From positions 24,043-88,042 of IMG/VR virus record IMGVR_UViG_3300034022_000278: DNA of 64,000 nt; one strand, written 5' to 3'. Positions 1 through 5,423 of the stretch are shown here, piece after piece; position 1 is the first letter of the stretch, and each line of letters starts with the position of its first letter. Origin of the DNA: a virus. A program made the position numbers and the translations under genes. Below the pieces are notes generated by a model. That model was not told the DNA's origin. It made no database searches and worked only from the letters and a program-made list of their open reading frames with translations.

Positions 1-2
1 CT

Positions 3-48
3 AACTCTTAAAGAGTTGATATGCCATATCCTTTAATAAGGGTATGGC
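3..48 (+). other. Two adjacent hairpins at the left edge
   Basis: Bases 3-17 form a 6-bp hairpin (AACTCT/AGAGTT, loop TAA). Bases 23-48 form a 9-bp hairpin (GCCATATCC pairing with GGGTATGGC, one G-U, 8-base loop). No gene lies here. They open a stretch of structured, mostly non-coding sequence. The second is followed by TTAATTT rather than a clean U-tract, so a terminator role is only possible. Confidence 0.45.
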
Positions 49-54
49 TTAATT

Positions 55-137
55 TAATTAATTGTAGTAGAATAGTAAGTCCATTAAGTTGGTGATACAC
101 CAGCAACATTATGTTGTGTAACTACTACAATTAATTA
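55..137 (+). ncRNA. Structured RNA candidate closed by a 16-bp perfect stem
   Basis: Bases 55-70 and 122-137 are perfect inverted repeats of 16 bp. The 51 bases between hold two further hairpins: 88-104 (7 bp with one G-U, loop ATA) and 105-115 (AACA/TGTT, loop TTA). The result is a two-armed element on a long stem. No open reading frame is present. It could be a processed small RNA, a degenerate tRNA or an RNA-processing signal. The strand is inferred from the flanking plus-strand genes, because the stem itself is symmetric. Confidence 0.5.
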
Positions 138-232
138 CTCTCATCCAAGCAGGAGAAGTTCTTCCACTTAGAGAAGAATATGACAAGCACTTTGAAATAG
201 TAAGTGCCAAGGGTTGCAACCTTGTGAGAGTA
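136..232 (+). ncRNA. tRNA-like structured RNA candidate
   Basis: An 8-bp stem (136-143 with 225-232) closes the element. Inside, 187-207 forms a 6-bp stem (GCACTT/AAGTGC) with a 9-base loop, like an anticodon arm. Bases 208-224 form a 5-bp stem (CAAGG/CCTTG) with a 7-base loop (GTTGCAA), directly abutting the closing stem as a T-arm would. The D-arm position is replaced by about 40 bases with no clear D-stem. The loop lacks TTCRA. It shares its first two bases with the end of the preceding inverted repeat. It is best read as a tRNA-derived or tRNA-mimicking RNA, not a functional tRNA. Confidence 0.45.
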
Positions 233-259
233 CTATTTATTAACATTTAAATTAAAGAA

Positions 260-469
260 ATGTATTCACAGAAAAATATTACGAATCAAAGGTTCACTGT
301 AAGATTTTGTGCTGTTGCAAATTATTTAGGATTTAAAAAGATTGGATCTTTTGAAAAACTCCTTAATCAAATGCAGCCAAACAATAAAATTACATTTGGA
401 CCTAGTCATGTCCGAGTATGTAGATTACTCGCAGAAATAAATGACTTTAAAAAATATGAAGCTGAATAA
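260..469 (+). CDS. Hypothetical protein, 69 aa
   Basis: A small basic protein of 69 residues with no motif I recognise. The ATG follows an A/T-rich leader (ATTAAAGAA) of the kind that precedes most genes in this arm, and the gene ends in TAA. It sits alone between structured RNA elements at 136-232 and 520-603, so it is probably an early accessory gene expressed from the same transcript. No signal peptide or membrane segment is visible. Confidence 0.5.
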   Translation: MYSQKNITNQRFTVRFCAVANYLGFKKIGSFEKLLNQMQPNNKITFGPSHVRVCRLLAEINDFKKYEAE

Positions 470-519
470 TAGTAAGCTTCATATTTGTAATGCACCATTC
501 TCACTTCCCAAAGAATGAG

Positions 520-603
520 CAGTTGTAATCTAAGTAAGACAGATAGCCTAGGAGTGATGCCTAGTGAAACCCTGATAGTTCAAACGTAGAGAGATTACAA
601 CTG
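520..603 (+). ncRNA. Structured RNA candidate closed by a 12-bp perfect stem
   Basis: Bases 520-531 and 592-603 pair over 12 bp without mismatch. Within lies a 5-bp stem with a 7-base loop (548-564, CTAGG/CCTAG, loop AGTGATG), the dimensions of a tRNA anticodon or T arm. A small hairpin (496-500 with 513-517) precedes it. No ORF is present. Its terminal stem resembles those of the elements at 55-137 and 625-761 (TTGTA followed by A/G-rich sequence), suggesting a related family. Confidence 0.5.
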
Positions 604-624
604 AGTGCAGAGGGGTAATACATT

Positions 625-761
625 ACAGTTGTAGTAAACTATGGGTTGAAATGTCCTGGGTAGGTAAGTAGTACATGGCACATTATAGCTGTGTTGCATA
701 TATCCTTTTTATAAGGCTCAGTCCCAAAATGTGCTATATAATACTAGTTTACTGCAACTGT
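625..761 (+). ncRNA. Structured RNA candidate closed by a 17-bp stem
   Basis: Bases 625-641 pair with 745-761 over 17 bp with a single G-U pair. Inside, 675-684 pairs with 728-737 over 10 bp (one G-U), leaving internal loops of about 33 and 7 bases. Together with 520-603 this fills the roughly 320-base gap between two tiny genes. The length and near-perfection of the nested helices suggest an RNA folded as a unit. No open reading frame with a plausible start is seen. Confidence 0.5.
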
Positions 762-798
762 TTTGTATTTATTTAACTTATACTTAAAAATTTAATTT

Positions 799-945
799 AT
801 GATGTTTGAAGATGCACAAGATATGTTTATGTTATACAGCATATCACCTGAATTAACGTGTACTTGTGATGAAGTTCATGAATGTCAACAATGTTGGGAA
901 GAAAGAAAAGCTGACAGAGATGTAGCTGCTATTGAACCAATTTAA
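799..945 (+). CDS. Tiny four-cysteine protein, 48 aa
   Basis: A 48-residue ORF starts at 799 (a second in-frame ATG at 802) and ends in TAA. Cysteines at residues 21, 23, 29 and 32 have the spacing C-x-C-x5-C-x-x-C, compatible with a small zinc-binding knuckle. The rest is acidic and helical in character. It sits between the structured RNAs at 625-761 and 988-1148. The function is unknown; the cysteine spacing is the only handle. Confidence 0.5.
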   Translation: MMFEDAQDMFMLYSISPELTCTCDEVHECQQCWEERKADRDVAAIEPI

Positions 946-987
946 GAAATATATGTCAGTGTGGGTGATTCCTGTAACAGCTGGCTA

Positions 988-1060
988 AATACATGCATCT
1001 GAAATAATGATGTATTGTCGCTATCTACTAGCTATAAAAAAGACTAATCATCTTAGTAGA
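988..1060 (+). ncRNA. Two consecutive stem-loops in a non-coding gap
   Basis: Bases 988-998 pair with 1007-1016 over 10 bp with one bulged G, loop CTGAAATA. Bases 1024-1030 pair with 1054-1060 over 7 bp. They lie in the gap between the genes at 799-945 and 1173-1325. The paired segments are perfect apart from the bulge, which argues for RNA structure rather than decayed coding sequence. Confidence 0.4.
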
Positions 1061-1120
1061 AAAGCATCGCCTTAAACTTAGTAATAAGAGAGGAAAGACT
1101 ACCAACACAGTAAGATGCAC

Positions 1121-1154
1121 GCATAAGCTTTTAATAGTTTGCTTATGTATTTTT
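1121..1154 (+). terminator. Terminator-like hairpin followed by T-run
   Basis: GCATAAGC (1121-1128) pairs with GCTTATGT (1141-1148) through a 12-base loop and is followed by ATTTTT. The stem is weak (7 bp plus one G-U, few G-C pairs), so this may be an inefficient intrinsic terminator or an RNA-processing site ahead of the gene at 1173. Confidence 0.35.
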
Positions 1155-1172
1155 AAACTTAAACTTAAACTT

Positions 1173-1325
1173 ATGAAAAGAAAGAATTTAGCGCATATAT
1201 TTACAGGAATGTTTACTATATGTTTGTTATTAGGAGCAATCCTGATGATTGGTGGTAATCACCTAGGAGATTTAATAGTAATATCTTCAGCTATAGGAGC
1301 AACAGCTACCTTTGCAATATCTTAA
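1173..1325 (+). CDS. Small two-helix membrane protein, 50 aa
   Basis: The 50-residue product has a basic N-terminus (MKRKN) followed by two hydrophobic stretches, about residues 10-27 and 34-49, separated by a short GGNHLGD turn. This predicts a small inner-membrane hairpin protein. The start is preceded by three tandem AAACTT units (1155-1171). The function is unknown; small membrane proteins of this kind in phage early regions can act on host envelope processes, but nothing here shows that. Confidence 0.5.
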   Translation: MKRKNLAHIFTGMFTICLLLGAILMIGGNHLGDLIVISSAIGATATFAIS

Positions 1326-1330
1326 TTAAA

Positions 1331-1420
1331 ATTGAGCAGCAGATAATCTTATACTGTAATGCTCAATAGACTTTATAAGTCAGTAGAATCCTCTTGTTAT
1401 AGCTTAATCAAGAGGATTCT
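1331..1420 (+). ncRNA. Three consecutive perfect hairpins
   Basis: Three stems follow one another without a coding sequence: 1331-1338 with 1360-1367 (8 bp), 1369-1373 with 1377-1381 (5 bp, loop TAT) and 1385-1396 with 1409-1420 (12 bp, perfect). The last is the strongest and is followed by TTTAAAG, a poor U-tract. The middle one is a 14-base sequence that recurs at 2299-2312. Confidence 0.45.
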
Positions 1421-1459
1421 TTAAAGATATCACAATGAAACATCTAATAAATCAAAGTT

Positions 1460-1555
1460 ATGAAACAAATATTAGTAGGCAATTATTGGATAAATGTAAA
1501 TGATTTAACATATAGTTATTCAAAATATCCAAAAAGAATCTTAGTAAAATATTAA
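1460..1555 (+). CDS. Possible mini-protein, 31 aa
   Basis: An ATG at 1460 opens a 31-codon frame ending in TAA, preceded by an A-rich leader like its neighbours. The product is basic and Tyr-rich, with no motif. It is included because it fills the gap between the triple hairpin and the gene at 1617 on the expected strand, but a frame of this length can occur by chance. Confidence 0.3.
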   Translation: MKQILVGNYWINVNDLTYSYSKYPKRILVKY

Positions 1556-1616
1556 ATAAAAGATTAATTTAGTAAATAGAACTTGTAGTTCTGGGTAATA
1601 ATTTAAAAAGCACATT

Positions 1617-1871
1617 ATGGACTTTGAAAACGATTACATATATAGACTTGAGCTTGTCTTCGATGAAGATGATGTATTAGTCTATAATATTATCTCACCT
1701 GATGATGATGAGGTAATTAAAAACATTGAGGATGATCTATATTCTAAGTATTTACACAAAGAATCAGATAGATCTAAGTATAAATTTACCAAGCTTTGGA
1801 CTTTTGAAGCTGGTATAAAGATAGCGGTAATAGCTAATACAGCTATTAACCGAAAGTATGCATTAAACTAA
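1617..1871 (+). CDS. Hypothetical acidic protein, 84 aa
   Basis: An 84-residue protein with a strongly acidic first half (clusters such as DEDD and DDDE), alternating hydrophobic residues suggestive of beta-strands, and a more basic C-terminal third. No family is recognised. The ATG is preceded by AAAAAGCACATT; the gene ends in TAA and is followed at once by structured RNA. It is a likely real early gene of unknown role. Confidence 0.6.
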   Translation: MDFENDYIYRLELVFDEDDVLVYNIISPDDDEVIKNIEDDLYSKYLHKESDRSKYKFTKLWTFEAGIKIAVIANTAINRKYALN

Positions 1872-1880
1872 GGATGCCAC

Positions 1881-2001
1881 AGGACTAAACATTGATAAGC
1901 CTGTTTAAAAATTGGATGTACGTAGAAATACGTAATATATTGTTGCCTTGAGAAAGCAAGACTAAAAACATGTAGAGACATAAACAGTCCTACACAATAT
2001 A
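1881..2001 (+). ncRNA. Structured RNA with GAAA and GAGA tetraloops
   Basis: Bases 1919-1934 form a 6-bp hairpin capped by GAAA (TACGTA/TACGTA). An 8-bp stem (1936-1943 with 1994-2001) closes a second domain. This opens with a hairpin at 1943-1959 capped by GAGA and carrying a bulged C, then holds GACT/AGTC around ATGT-AGAG-ACAT (1971-1980). An alternative outer stem pairs 1881-1886 with 1986-1991. GNRA loops are typical of functional RNA folds. The GAGA hairpin recurs with compensatory changes at 3773-3789. Confidence 0.55.
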
Positions 2002-2072
2002 AATGAGTTCTCAGCAAATAGTTAATGTGTCACAGTCTATATATAATGTATAGAATACCTCTTACTATATGA

Positions 2073-2245
2073 CCCTATTCTTGTATAATACAAGTCAAAG
2101 GGTGCTAAAAGTAATTAGTAATTCATAGGTAAGTTCTTGGTGGAAGAAGCGTGTTCCACTATCTTTTTTTAATTAAATAGAGTGAAATCTATTTATTTAC
2201 TGCGATAAACAGTTCTTTATTTTACCAGTAATGGTTGTTAGCACC
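2073..2245 (+). ncRNA. Structured domain closed by GGTGCTAA/TTAGCACC
   Basis: An 8-bp perfect long-range stem (2101-2108 with 2238-2245) encloses two hairpins: 2140-2145 with 2154-2159 (6 bp, then TATCTTTTTTT, terminator-like) and 2175-2181 with 2188-2194 (7 bp, loop GTGAAA). Upstream, 2073-2102 forms CCCT/AGGG over CTTGT/ACAAG. The two G residues at 2101-2102 are needed by both helices, so the folds compete, as in a conformational switch. The roughly 490-base gap before the gene at 2366 holds this, the preceding element and no ORF. Confidence 0.45.
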
Positions 2246-2298
2246 GTCAAGAAAATACAACCAAATTACATTTTATGTACATGCTCGTGTATGTGAAA

Positions 2299-2312
2299 AG
2301 ACTTTATAAGTC
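2299..2312 (+). repeat. Second copy of a 14-base hairpin
   Basis: AGACTTTATAAGTC is identical to bases 1368-1381. Each copy forms a 5-bp stem with a TAT loop. Here it lies about 54 bases upstream of the ATG at 2366, in the probable leader of that gene. Confidence 0.45.
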
Positions 2313-2365
2313 TGTGTTTTAGAGCAAAATCTATAAATTATTTATCTTTAAAAAACAAAATTATT

Positions 2366-2878
2366 ATGAAAAAAGTAACATTAGTATCAGCAAAAGGAGT
2401 AAAAGGAAACAAAGTGCAATTAACGTTTTCTCAAATTGTAGAAACGGGTAAAGCACCAACAGGTCTATTAGGCATCTTGAATGCAAGTGATGAAAGATTT
2501 AATCAGTCTAAGCCTCGTTTGGCTTGGTTGACTGCACAGCCTGCAGATGTAAAGCTTCAATTTGGTCTAGATGTTTCTGGATTAGCTGAAGGAGAAGAGT
2601 TAGAAATTGATATGGTTGATCCTAAAATTACGGGAGATGATCGTTCTTTGAATCTTCAAATTACAGAAACTACAAAAGGTAGTGACTATGATGTTGCAAA
2701 CTTTGAAACTCGTGCTAAAAGAGCAGGTAAAGATGGTGAATTCATTATGAGCAATGGTATGTATATCTATGTCAACACTACTGTTGTTGTAGGTGAGCCA
2801 AAGCACACTTTGATTGCAGACACAACTCGTCAAGCTGTTACAGGTAGTTCAGCAATTGCTGACGCATTAGGTATTTAA
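2366..2878 (+). CDS. Conserved-looking single-gene unit, 170 aa, unknown
   Basis: A 170-residue soluble protein with a Lys/Val-rich start, many alternating beta-type stretches and no signal peptide. I do not recognise the family. The gene stands apart: it has a long structured leader upstream and a strong intrinsic terminator immediately downstream (2890-2924), so it is probably transcribed as its own unit, perhaps at a high level. Its codon use is less AT-skewed than that of its neighbours, with several CGT arginine codons, consistent with strong expression (inference). A small nucleic-acid-binding beta-protein is one possibility, but nothing catalytic is visible. Confidence 0.7.
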   Translation: MKKVTLVSAKGVKGNKVQLTFSQIVETGKAPTGLLGILNASDERFNQSKPRLAWLTAQPADVKLQFGLDVSGLAEGEELEIDMVDPKITGDDRSLNLQITETTKGSDYDVANFETRAKRAGKDGEFIMSNGMYIYVNTTVVVGEPKHTLIADTTRQAVTGSSAIADALGI

Positions 2879-2889
2879 TATCTGAAGCA

Positions 2890-2924
2890 AAGGGGGAATA
2901 GTAAATCTATTCTCCCTTTTATTT
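2890..2924 (+). terminator. Strong intrinsic terminator
   Basis: AAGGGGGAATAG (2890-2901) pairs with CTATTCTCCCTT (2907-2918) over 12 bp with one G-U, loop TAAAT, followed by TTATTTT. It ends the monocistronic unit of the 170-residue protein. A similar G-rich design is used at 18535-18565. Confidence 0.85.
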
Positions 2925-2946
2925 TAATTACCTAAATAATCCCATC

Positions 2947-3210
2947 ATGCAAGAAACAAAACCAAGAGTAATTATTACTGAATTGGGAGTATACTTACGA
3001 GCAATAGAGCTTGAGTATAAGCCTAAAAATAATGAGCATAGAGCTCAATTAATAACTGATAACTTTCCTGTGCTGTGTCTTGAAGAAGACATTGAAGAAT
3101 ATGAGGAAATGTGCTATTATAGTAGCTTAGCAGAGAGCCAAGACTACGATTTAATAGGTAAAAGAGACAATTATTGTAGACAATTAGGAAGATCAAATCC
3201 TTTTTATTAA
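2947..3210 (+). CDS. Hypothetical protein, 87 aa
   Basis: An 87-residue acidic protein starting MQETKPRVIITELG, with an EEDIEEYEE run and a basic, aromatic C-terminus. No known family. It begins the short two-gene segment after the terminator at 2890 and is separated by 19 bases from the next gene. The minus-strand frame at 3023-3214 is its shadow. Confidence 0.6.
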   Translation: MQETKPRVIITELGVYLRAIELEYKPKNNEHRAQLITDNFPVLCLEEDIEEYEEMCYYSSLAESQDYDLIGKRDNYCRQLGRSNPFY

Positions 3211-3229
3211 ACATTTAAATATTAGGAAT

Positions 3230-3487
3230 ATGACAACACATTTAAGAGTATCAACTTACTATAATGATGAACATCCTCAAAGGATGATGAAAAGATTAGG
3301 TATTACCTATCAGCATTCAACACCACAAAGTATGGGTGACCAATGGTGGTTCTGGAATTGTGAAAATGTACCTGACCCTTTACCTGAGCATACTAGCATT
3401 TTGGAATGCAACGACCCTATGGAAATGATTGGTTGGGGACTATCAAAAGAGGACGCTGAAAAAATACGTGATTACACTTTGTTATAA
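3230..3487 (+). CDS. Hypothetical protein, 85 aa
   Basis: An 85-residue protein with an aromatic-rich centre (QWWFWN) and a C-terminal segment, ECNDPMEMIGWGLSKEDAE, typical of small phage early proteins. No catalytic motif. The TAA stop is followed by the longest gene-poor RNA-rich stretch (3488-4218). Confidence 0.6.
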   Translation: MTTHLRVSTYYNDEHPQRMMKRLGITYQHSTPQSMGDQWWFWNCENVPDPLPEHTSILECNDPMEMIGWGLSKEDAEKIRDYTLL

Positions 3488-3500
3488 TTAAAATTAATGA

Positions 3501-3713
3501 ACTGTGAGTACCGATAATCCGCCAAATACATAATTATTTTATAGTTTTGGCACAGTATAAAATTACCCCGCTAGAAGTAAACAAATAATAAATGCCGCAC
3601 CTCTTGCGAGTGCTTAATGGATGACTTAACATCTACGGTAAATTGTTAGAATCCATATCAAGGTGGAGTTGTTTGTGGAAGGATATAAATAGAAATAATC
3701 CCGTCCTAGACGG
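3501..3713 (+). ncRNA. Series of hairpins in the 3.5-3.7 kb non-coding gap
   Basis: Three local structures: 3501-3506 with 3551-3556 (ACTGTG/CACAGT) stacked on 3521-3526 with 3546-3551 (GCCAAA/TTTGGC); 3617-3622 with 3651-3656 (ATGGAT/ATCCAT); and 3701-3705 with 3709-3713 (CCGTC/GACGG, loop CTA). No plausible ORF covers this interval. GC content is higher than in surrounding genes, as is usual for structured RNA in an AT-rich genome. Confidence 0.4.
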
Positions 3714-3766
3714 TGTAAATACTAAACTACTATATTCAGCAACTTGGGCTGACAGGGTATGTTATT

Positions 3767-3870
3767 GTGTTGTTCCCTTGAGAAAGGAGCACGAGCTATA
3801 ATTCATCAGCTATTGAAGAAGGTACATCGGAATAATGGTGTAGAGATTATATGCTGGTTTGTAACAACAC
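3767..3870 (+). ncRNA. Structured RNA with GAGA tetraloop hairpin, second family member
   Basis: An 8-bp perfect stem (3767-3774 with 3863-3870) closes a 104-base element. It opens with a hairpin at 3773-3789 capped by GAGA, with a bulged C in the same place as in the hairpin at 1943-1959. Further arms: AGCT/AGCT within 3790-3815 and a 6-bp stem TACATC/GGTGTA (one G-U). In the shared hairpin, G45:C57 of the first copy becomes C:G here and an A becomes a wobble-compatible G. The start also resembles a tRNA(Ser) D-arm, so a degenerate class II tRNA is an alternative. Confidence 0.5.
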
Positions 3871-3893
3871 AGAGGAGTTCTTAACCTCAACAT

Positions 3894-3969
3894 AGTGAGG
3901 TGGCGTAATGAGGCGAGGTTGCCGAGTCCTATATGGTTGCTTTACGGTTCGAGTCCGCCCTCACTGCCA
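3894..3969 (+). pseudogene. tRNA-like element with encoded CCA, probably degenerate
   Basis: The element has exactly the canonical 76-base length. AGTGAGG (3894-3900) pairs perfectly with CCTCACT (3959-3965), followed by G and CCA. A canonical T-loop TTCGAGT is present, but its stem has only three pairs (CGG/CCG). The D-stem has two pairs, and the anticodon arm has four pairs with a 9-base loop. I would not assign an amino acid. It looks like a tRNA decayed or remodelled around an intact acceptor stem. Confidence 0.45.
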
Positions 3970-4031
3970 TTAGCCCTCTGCCTAGCGCTGGGTATGGATC
4001 GAAGATAGGGATAGCCTCTTGAACGTTAGTT

Positions 4032-4088
4032 AGAATGTTTCGGCATTCTTTAATCAATGCGCACTACGCCTTCCGAATCGTGTGTCGG
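4032..4088 (+). other. Two hairpins in the non-coding gap
   Basis: AGAATG/CATTCT with loop TTTCGG (4032-4049) and CCGA/TCGG with an 8-base loop (4073-4088). Both lie between the tRNA-like elements at 3894 and 4133. No coding sequence is seen in 3970-4132. Confidence 0.35.
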
Positions 4089-4095
4089 CACAGTT

Positions 4096-4132
4096 TGTAC
4101 GTTCTGGGGATAATACAAAGACGTACATTTTT
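4096..4132 (+). terminator. Terminator-like hairpin with T-run
   Basis: TGTACGT (4096-4102) pairs with ACGTACA (4121-4127) over 7 bp with an 18-base loop, followed directly by TTTTT (4128-4132). The next base starts the tRNA-like element at 4133, so the U-run could also be the junction at which that RNA is cut from the transcript. Confidence 0.4.
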
Positions 4133-4206
4133 AGTCAGGTGGTGTATTTGGTAAACACAACTAGTTTTTAGGAGGATAGCAGGTTCGATTCCTGTCCTGG
4201 CTACTA
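4133..4206 (+). ncRNA. tRNA-like RNA with defective anticodon arm
   Basis: AGTCAGG (4133-4139) pairs with CCTGGCT (4196-4202; one G-U). GTGT/ACAC gives a 4-bp D-stem with a GG-containing 9-base loop. GCAGG/CCTGT with loop TTCGATT is a canonical T-arm. These three arms are convincing. The anticodon arm is not: only CTA/TAG around GTTTT can pair, and the segment is about three bases short. The 3' end is ACTA, so CCA is not encoded. It is a tRNA body without a usable anticodon loop: a pseudogene or a tRNA mimic. Confidence 0.6.
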
Positions 4207-4218
4207 AAATTAAATGTT

Positions 4219-4320
4219 ATGAAAAATGAAAACTGGTGGAATGGTTTCCTAGTGGGAATTATTATCGGAGGTGTGATTGGAATAATTATACTTGATTTAG
4301 TTCAACGAGGAATACTGTAA
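4219..4320 (+). CDS. Single-pass membrane mini-protein, 33 aa
   Basis: A 33-residue protein with a polar N-terminus (MKNENWWNG) and one hydrophobic helix of about 20 residues rich in Ile and Gly (GIIIGGVIGIIIL), then a basic end. The ATG follows ATTAAATGTT in the usual A/T-rich leader. It is sandwiched between two tRNA-like elements that share stems, so it may be a coding insertion between RNA paralogues. Function unknown. Confidence 0.5.
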   Translation: MKNENWWNGFLVGIIIGGVIGIIILDLVQRGIL

Positions 4321-4327
4321 AGAAAAT

Positions 4328-4484
4328 AGTCAGGTGGCGGAAATATGAGAGACGCAAGAGGTAGAGTTTGGTCTGTAACAGGGATAACTGGTGAGGACAC
4401 ATCTAACAATTTCACGGAGGGTCTAAAAAAGTGAAAGCGGAAAACCTAAGTTACGTGCAGGGGCAGTTCCTGTCCTGACTACTA
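4328..4484 (+). ncRNA. Expanded paralogue of the tRNA-like RNA at 4133
   Basis: The acceptor-like stem AGTCAGG (4328-4334) pairs perfectly with CCTGACT (4474-4480), and the T-stem GCAGG/CCTGT (4457-4461, 4469-4473) and the 3' ACTA are the same as in the element at 4133. The D-region is GCG/CGC with a 13-base loop. Between D and T arms about 100 bases replace the anticodon arm, including a 6-bp stem TTTCAC/GTGAAA (4410-4415, 4431-4436). It is too short for a group I intron. A tRNA with an inserted domain or a diverged tRNA mimic is the best description. Confidence 0.5.
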
Positions 4485-4500
4485 ATTAAATTAAATAACA

Positions 4501-4566
4501 ATGGAATATCTTATAATTGCAATTGTAGTATTTGCAGCATTTATTTTAAGTGAAGTAAATCACTAA
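4501..4566 (+). CDS. Membrane micro-protein, 21 aa
   Basis: An ATG directly after an A/T-rich leader opens a 21-codon frame that is almost entirely one hydrophobic helix (LIIAIVVFAAFIL) with a polar tail. It ends 25 bases before the glucosaminidase start. The composition is unlike random sequence here, but the length makes the call tentative. Confidence 0.35.
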   Translation: MEYLIIAIVVFAAFILSEVNH

Positions 4567-4591
4567 TTATTAACCATCTAAAACAAAAGTT

Positions 4592-5140
4592 ATGAATTAT
4601 AAATTTAATGAAGAGAAACTATCCTTTGAGGTATATACAAAGAATTATTTAAATGTAATTCTAATTGTATTATTTACTGCATTAGTATCAGTTAGTGCTA
4701 CATTATTAGTACAAACAAAAAAGTTAGATAGAATTAAATATGTAACTGAAGAAACAAGAATGTTGGTAATTCAACAAGAAAATGCGTTTAGTGAAGAAAA
4801 ATTGAGAGAATATATTATTGGACTTAATGTAAAGTTTCCTCACATAGTATTTGCTCAAGCTAAGTTAGAATCAGGTTATTTTAAGTCAACTATTTTTAGA
4901 GAAAATAATAACTTATTCGGTATGAAGATAGCAACTAGAAGACCTACTACTAACAAAGGTGAAAACAGAGGGCATGCTGCATTTGATTCATGGAAAGAGT
5001 CTGTTGTAGATTATGCATTCTATCAAGCTAGATACTTAGGGGATATTAGGACAGAGGCAGAGTATATACAATATCTTAAAGCTAACTATGCTGAAGATCC
5101 AAAGTATATAGAAAAAGTAATTAAATTAAGTAGAAAATGA
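4592..5140 (+). CDS. Membrane-anchored glucosaminidase-domain protein, 182 aa
   Basis: Residues about 19-40 form one transmembrane helix after a short cytoplasmic tail. A coiled linker follows, then a glucosaminidase domain (FlgJ/Mannosyl-glycoprotein endo-beta-N-acetylglucosaminidase type) from about residue 75 to the end. The signature FPHIVFAQAKLESGYFKS places the catalytic Glu at 93, followed by NNNLFGMK, as in that family. The enzyme should cut glycan strands of peptidoglycan from the outer face of the inner membrane. It overlaps the next gene by four bases (ATGA). It lies in the early arm, away from the lysis cassette at 62-63.6 kb, so wall remodelling or superinfection effects are as plausible as lysis. 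The domain is confident, the role inferred. Confidence 0.85.
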   Translation: MNYKFNEEKLSFEVYTKNYLNVILIVLFTALVSVSATLLVQTKKLDRIKYVTEETRMLVIQQENAFSEEKLREYIIGLNVKFPHIVFAQAKLESGYFKSTIFRENNNLFGMKIATRRPTTNKGENRGHAAFDSWKESVVDYAFYQARYLGDIRTEAEYIQYLKANYAEDPKYIEKVIKLSRK

Positions 5141-5421
5141 GCCATACAAGAGTAAAAACAACTTATAGTATAGAAGGATCATGGGGCAGTACTGAGACTA
5201 AAACTTTGTATTGCCACCATAACCATAGCTGTGATGTAACTACATTTTATGATGAAGATGGTGACGTAACATCTATGTCATTTGCGGACTGGGAGTCAGG
5301 TCATGACTTATGGGACGCTATGCAGAAGTTATGGTTTCCATTTAAGGATGAATGGGGAGAAGAATTAAAAGATGGTGTAGAGCATTACTTTATACCACCT
5401 TGGGAAAATAAAACTAAATAA
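5137..5421 (+). CDS. Hypothetical protein, 94 aa
   Basis: A 94-residue acidic protein starting at the ATGA overlap with the glucosaminidase gene. It has a Cys/His cluster (YCHHNHSC, residues about 25-32) that could bind a metal, and many Trp/Phe residues in the second half. No family recognised. The tight overlap indicates translational coupling with the upstream gene. Confidence 0.65.
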   Translation: MSHTRVKTTYSIEGSWGSTETKTLYCHHNHSCDVTTFYDEDGDVTSMSFADWESGHDLWDAMQKLWFPFKDEWGEELKDGVEHYFIPPWENKTK

Positions 5422-5423
5422 TT

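Noticed and set aside
3767-3870. Simple intrinsic terminator
   Set aside because: The closing stem spans 104 bases with internal arms and is not followed by a U-run.
4328-4484. tRNA interrupted by a self-splicing intron
   Set aside because: The insert is about 80-100 bases, far below group I size, and no P7-type core pairing or omega-G context could be found.
1-4600. CRISPR array or direct-repeat array as explanation of the left-end repeats
   Set aside because: The repeats are inverted, differ in sequence and spacing, and enclose further hairpins. No regular direct repeat of 25-40 bases with unique spacers is present.
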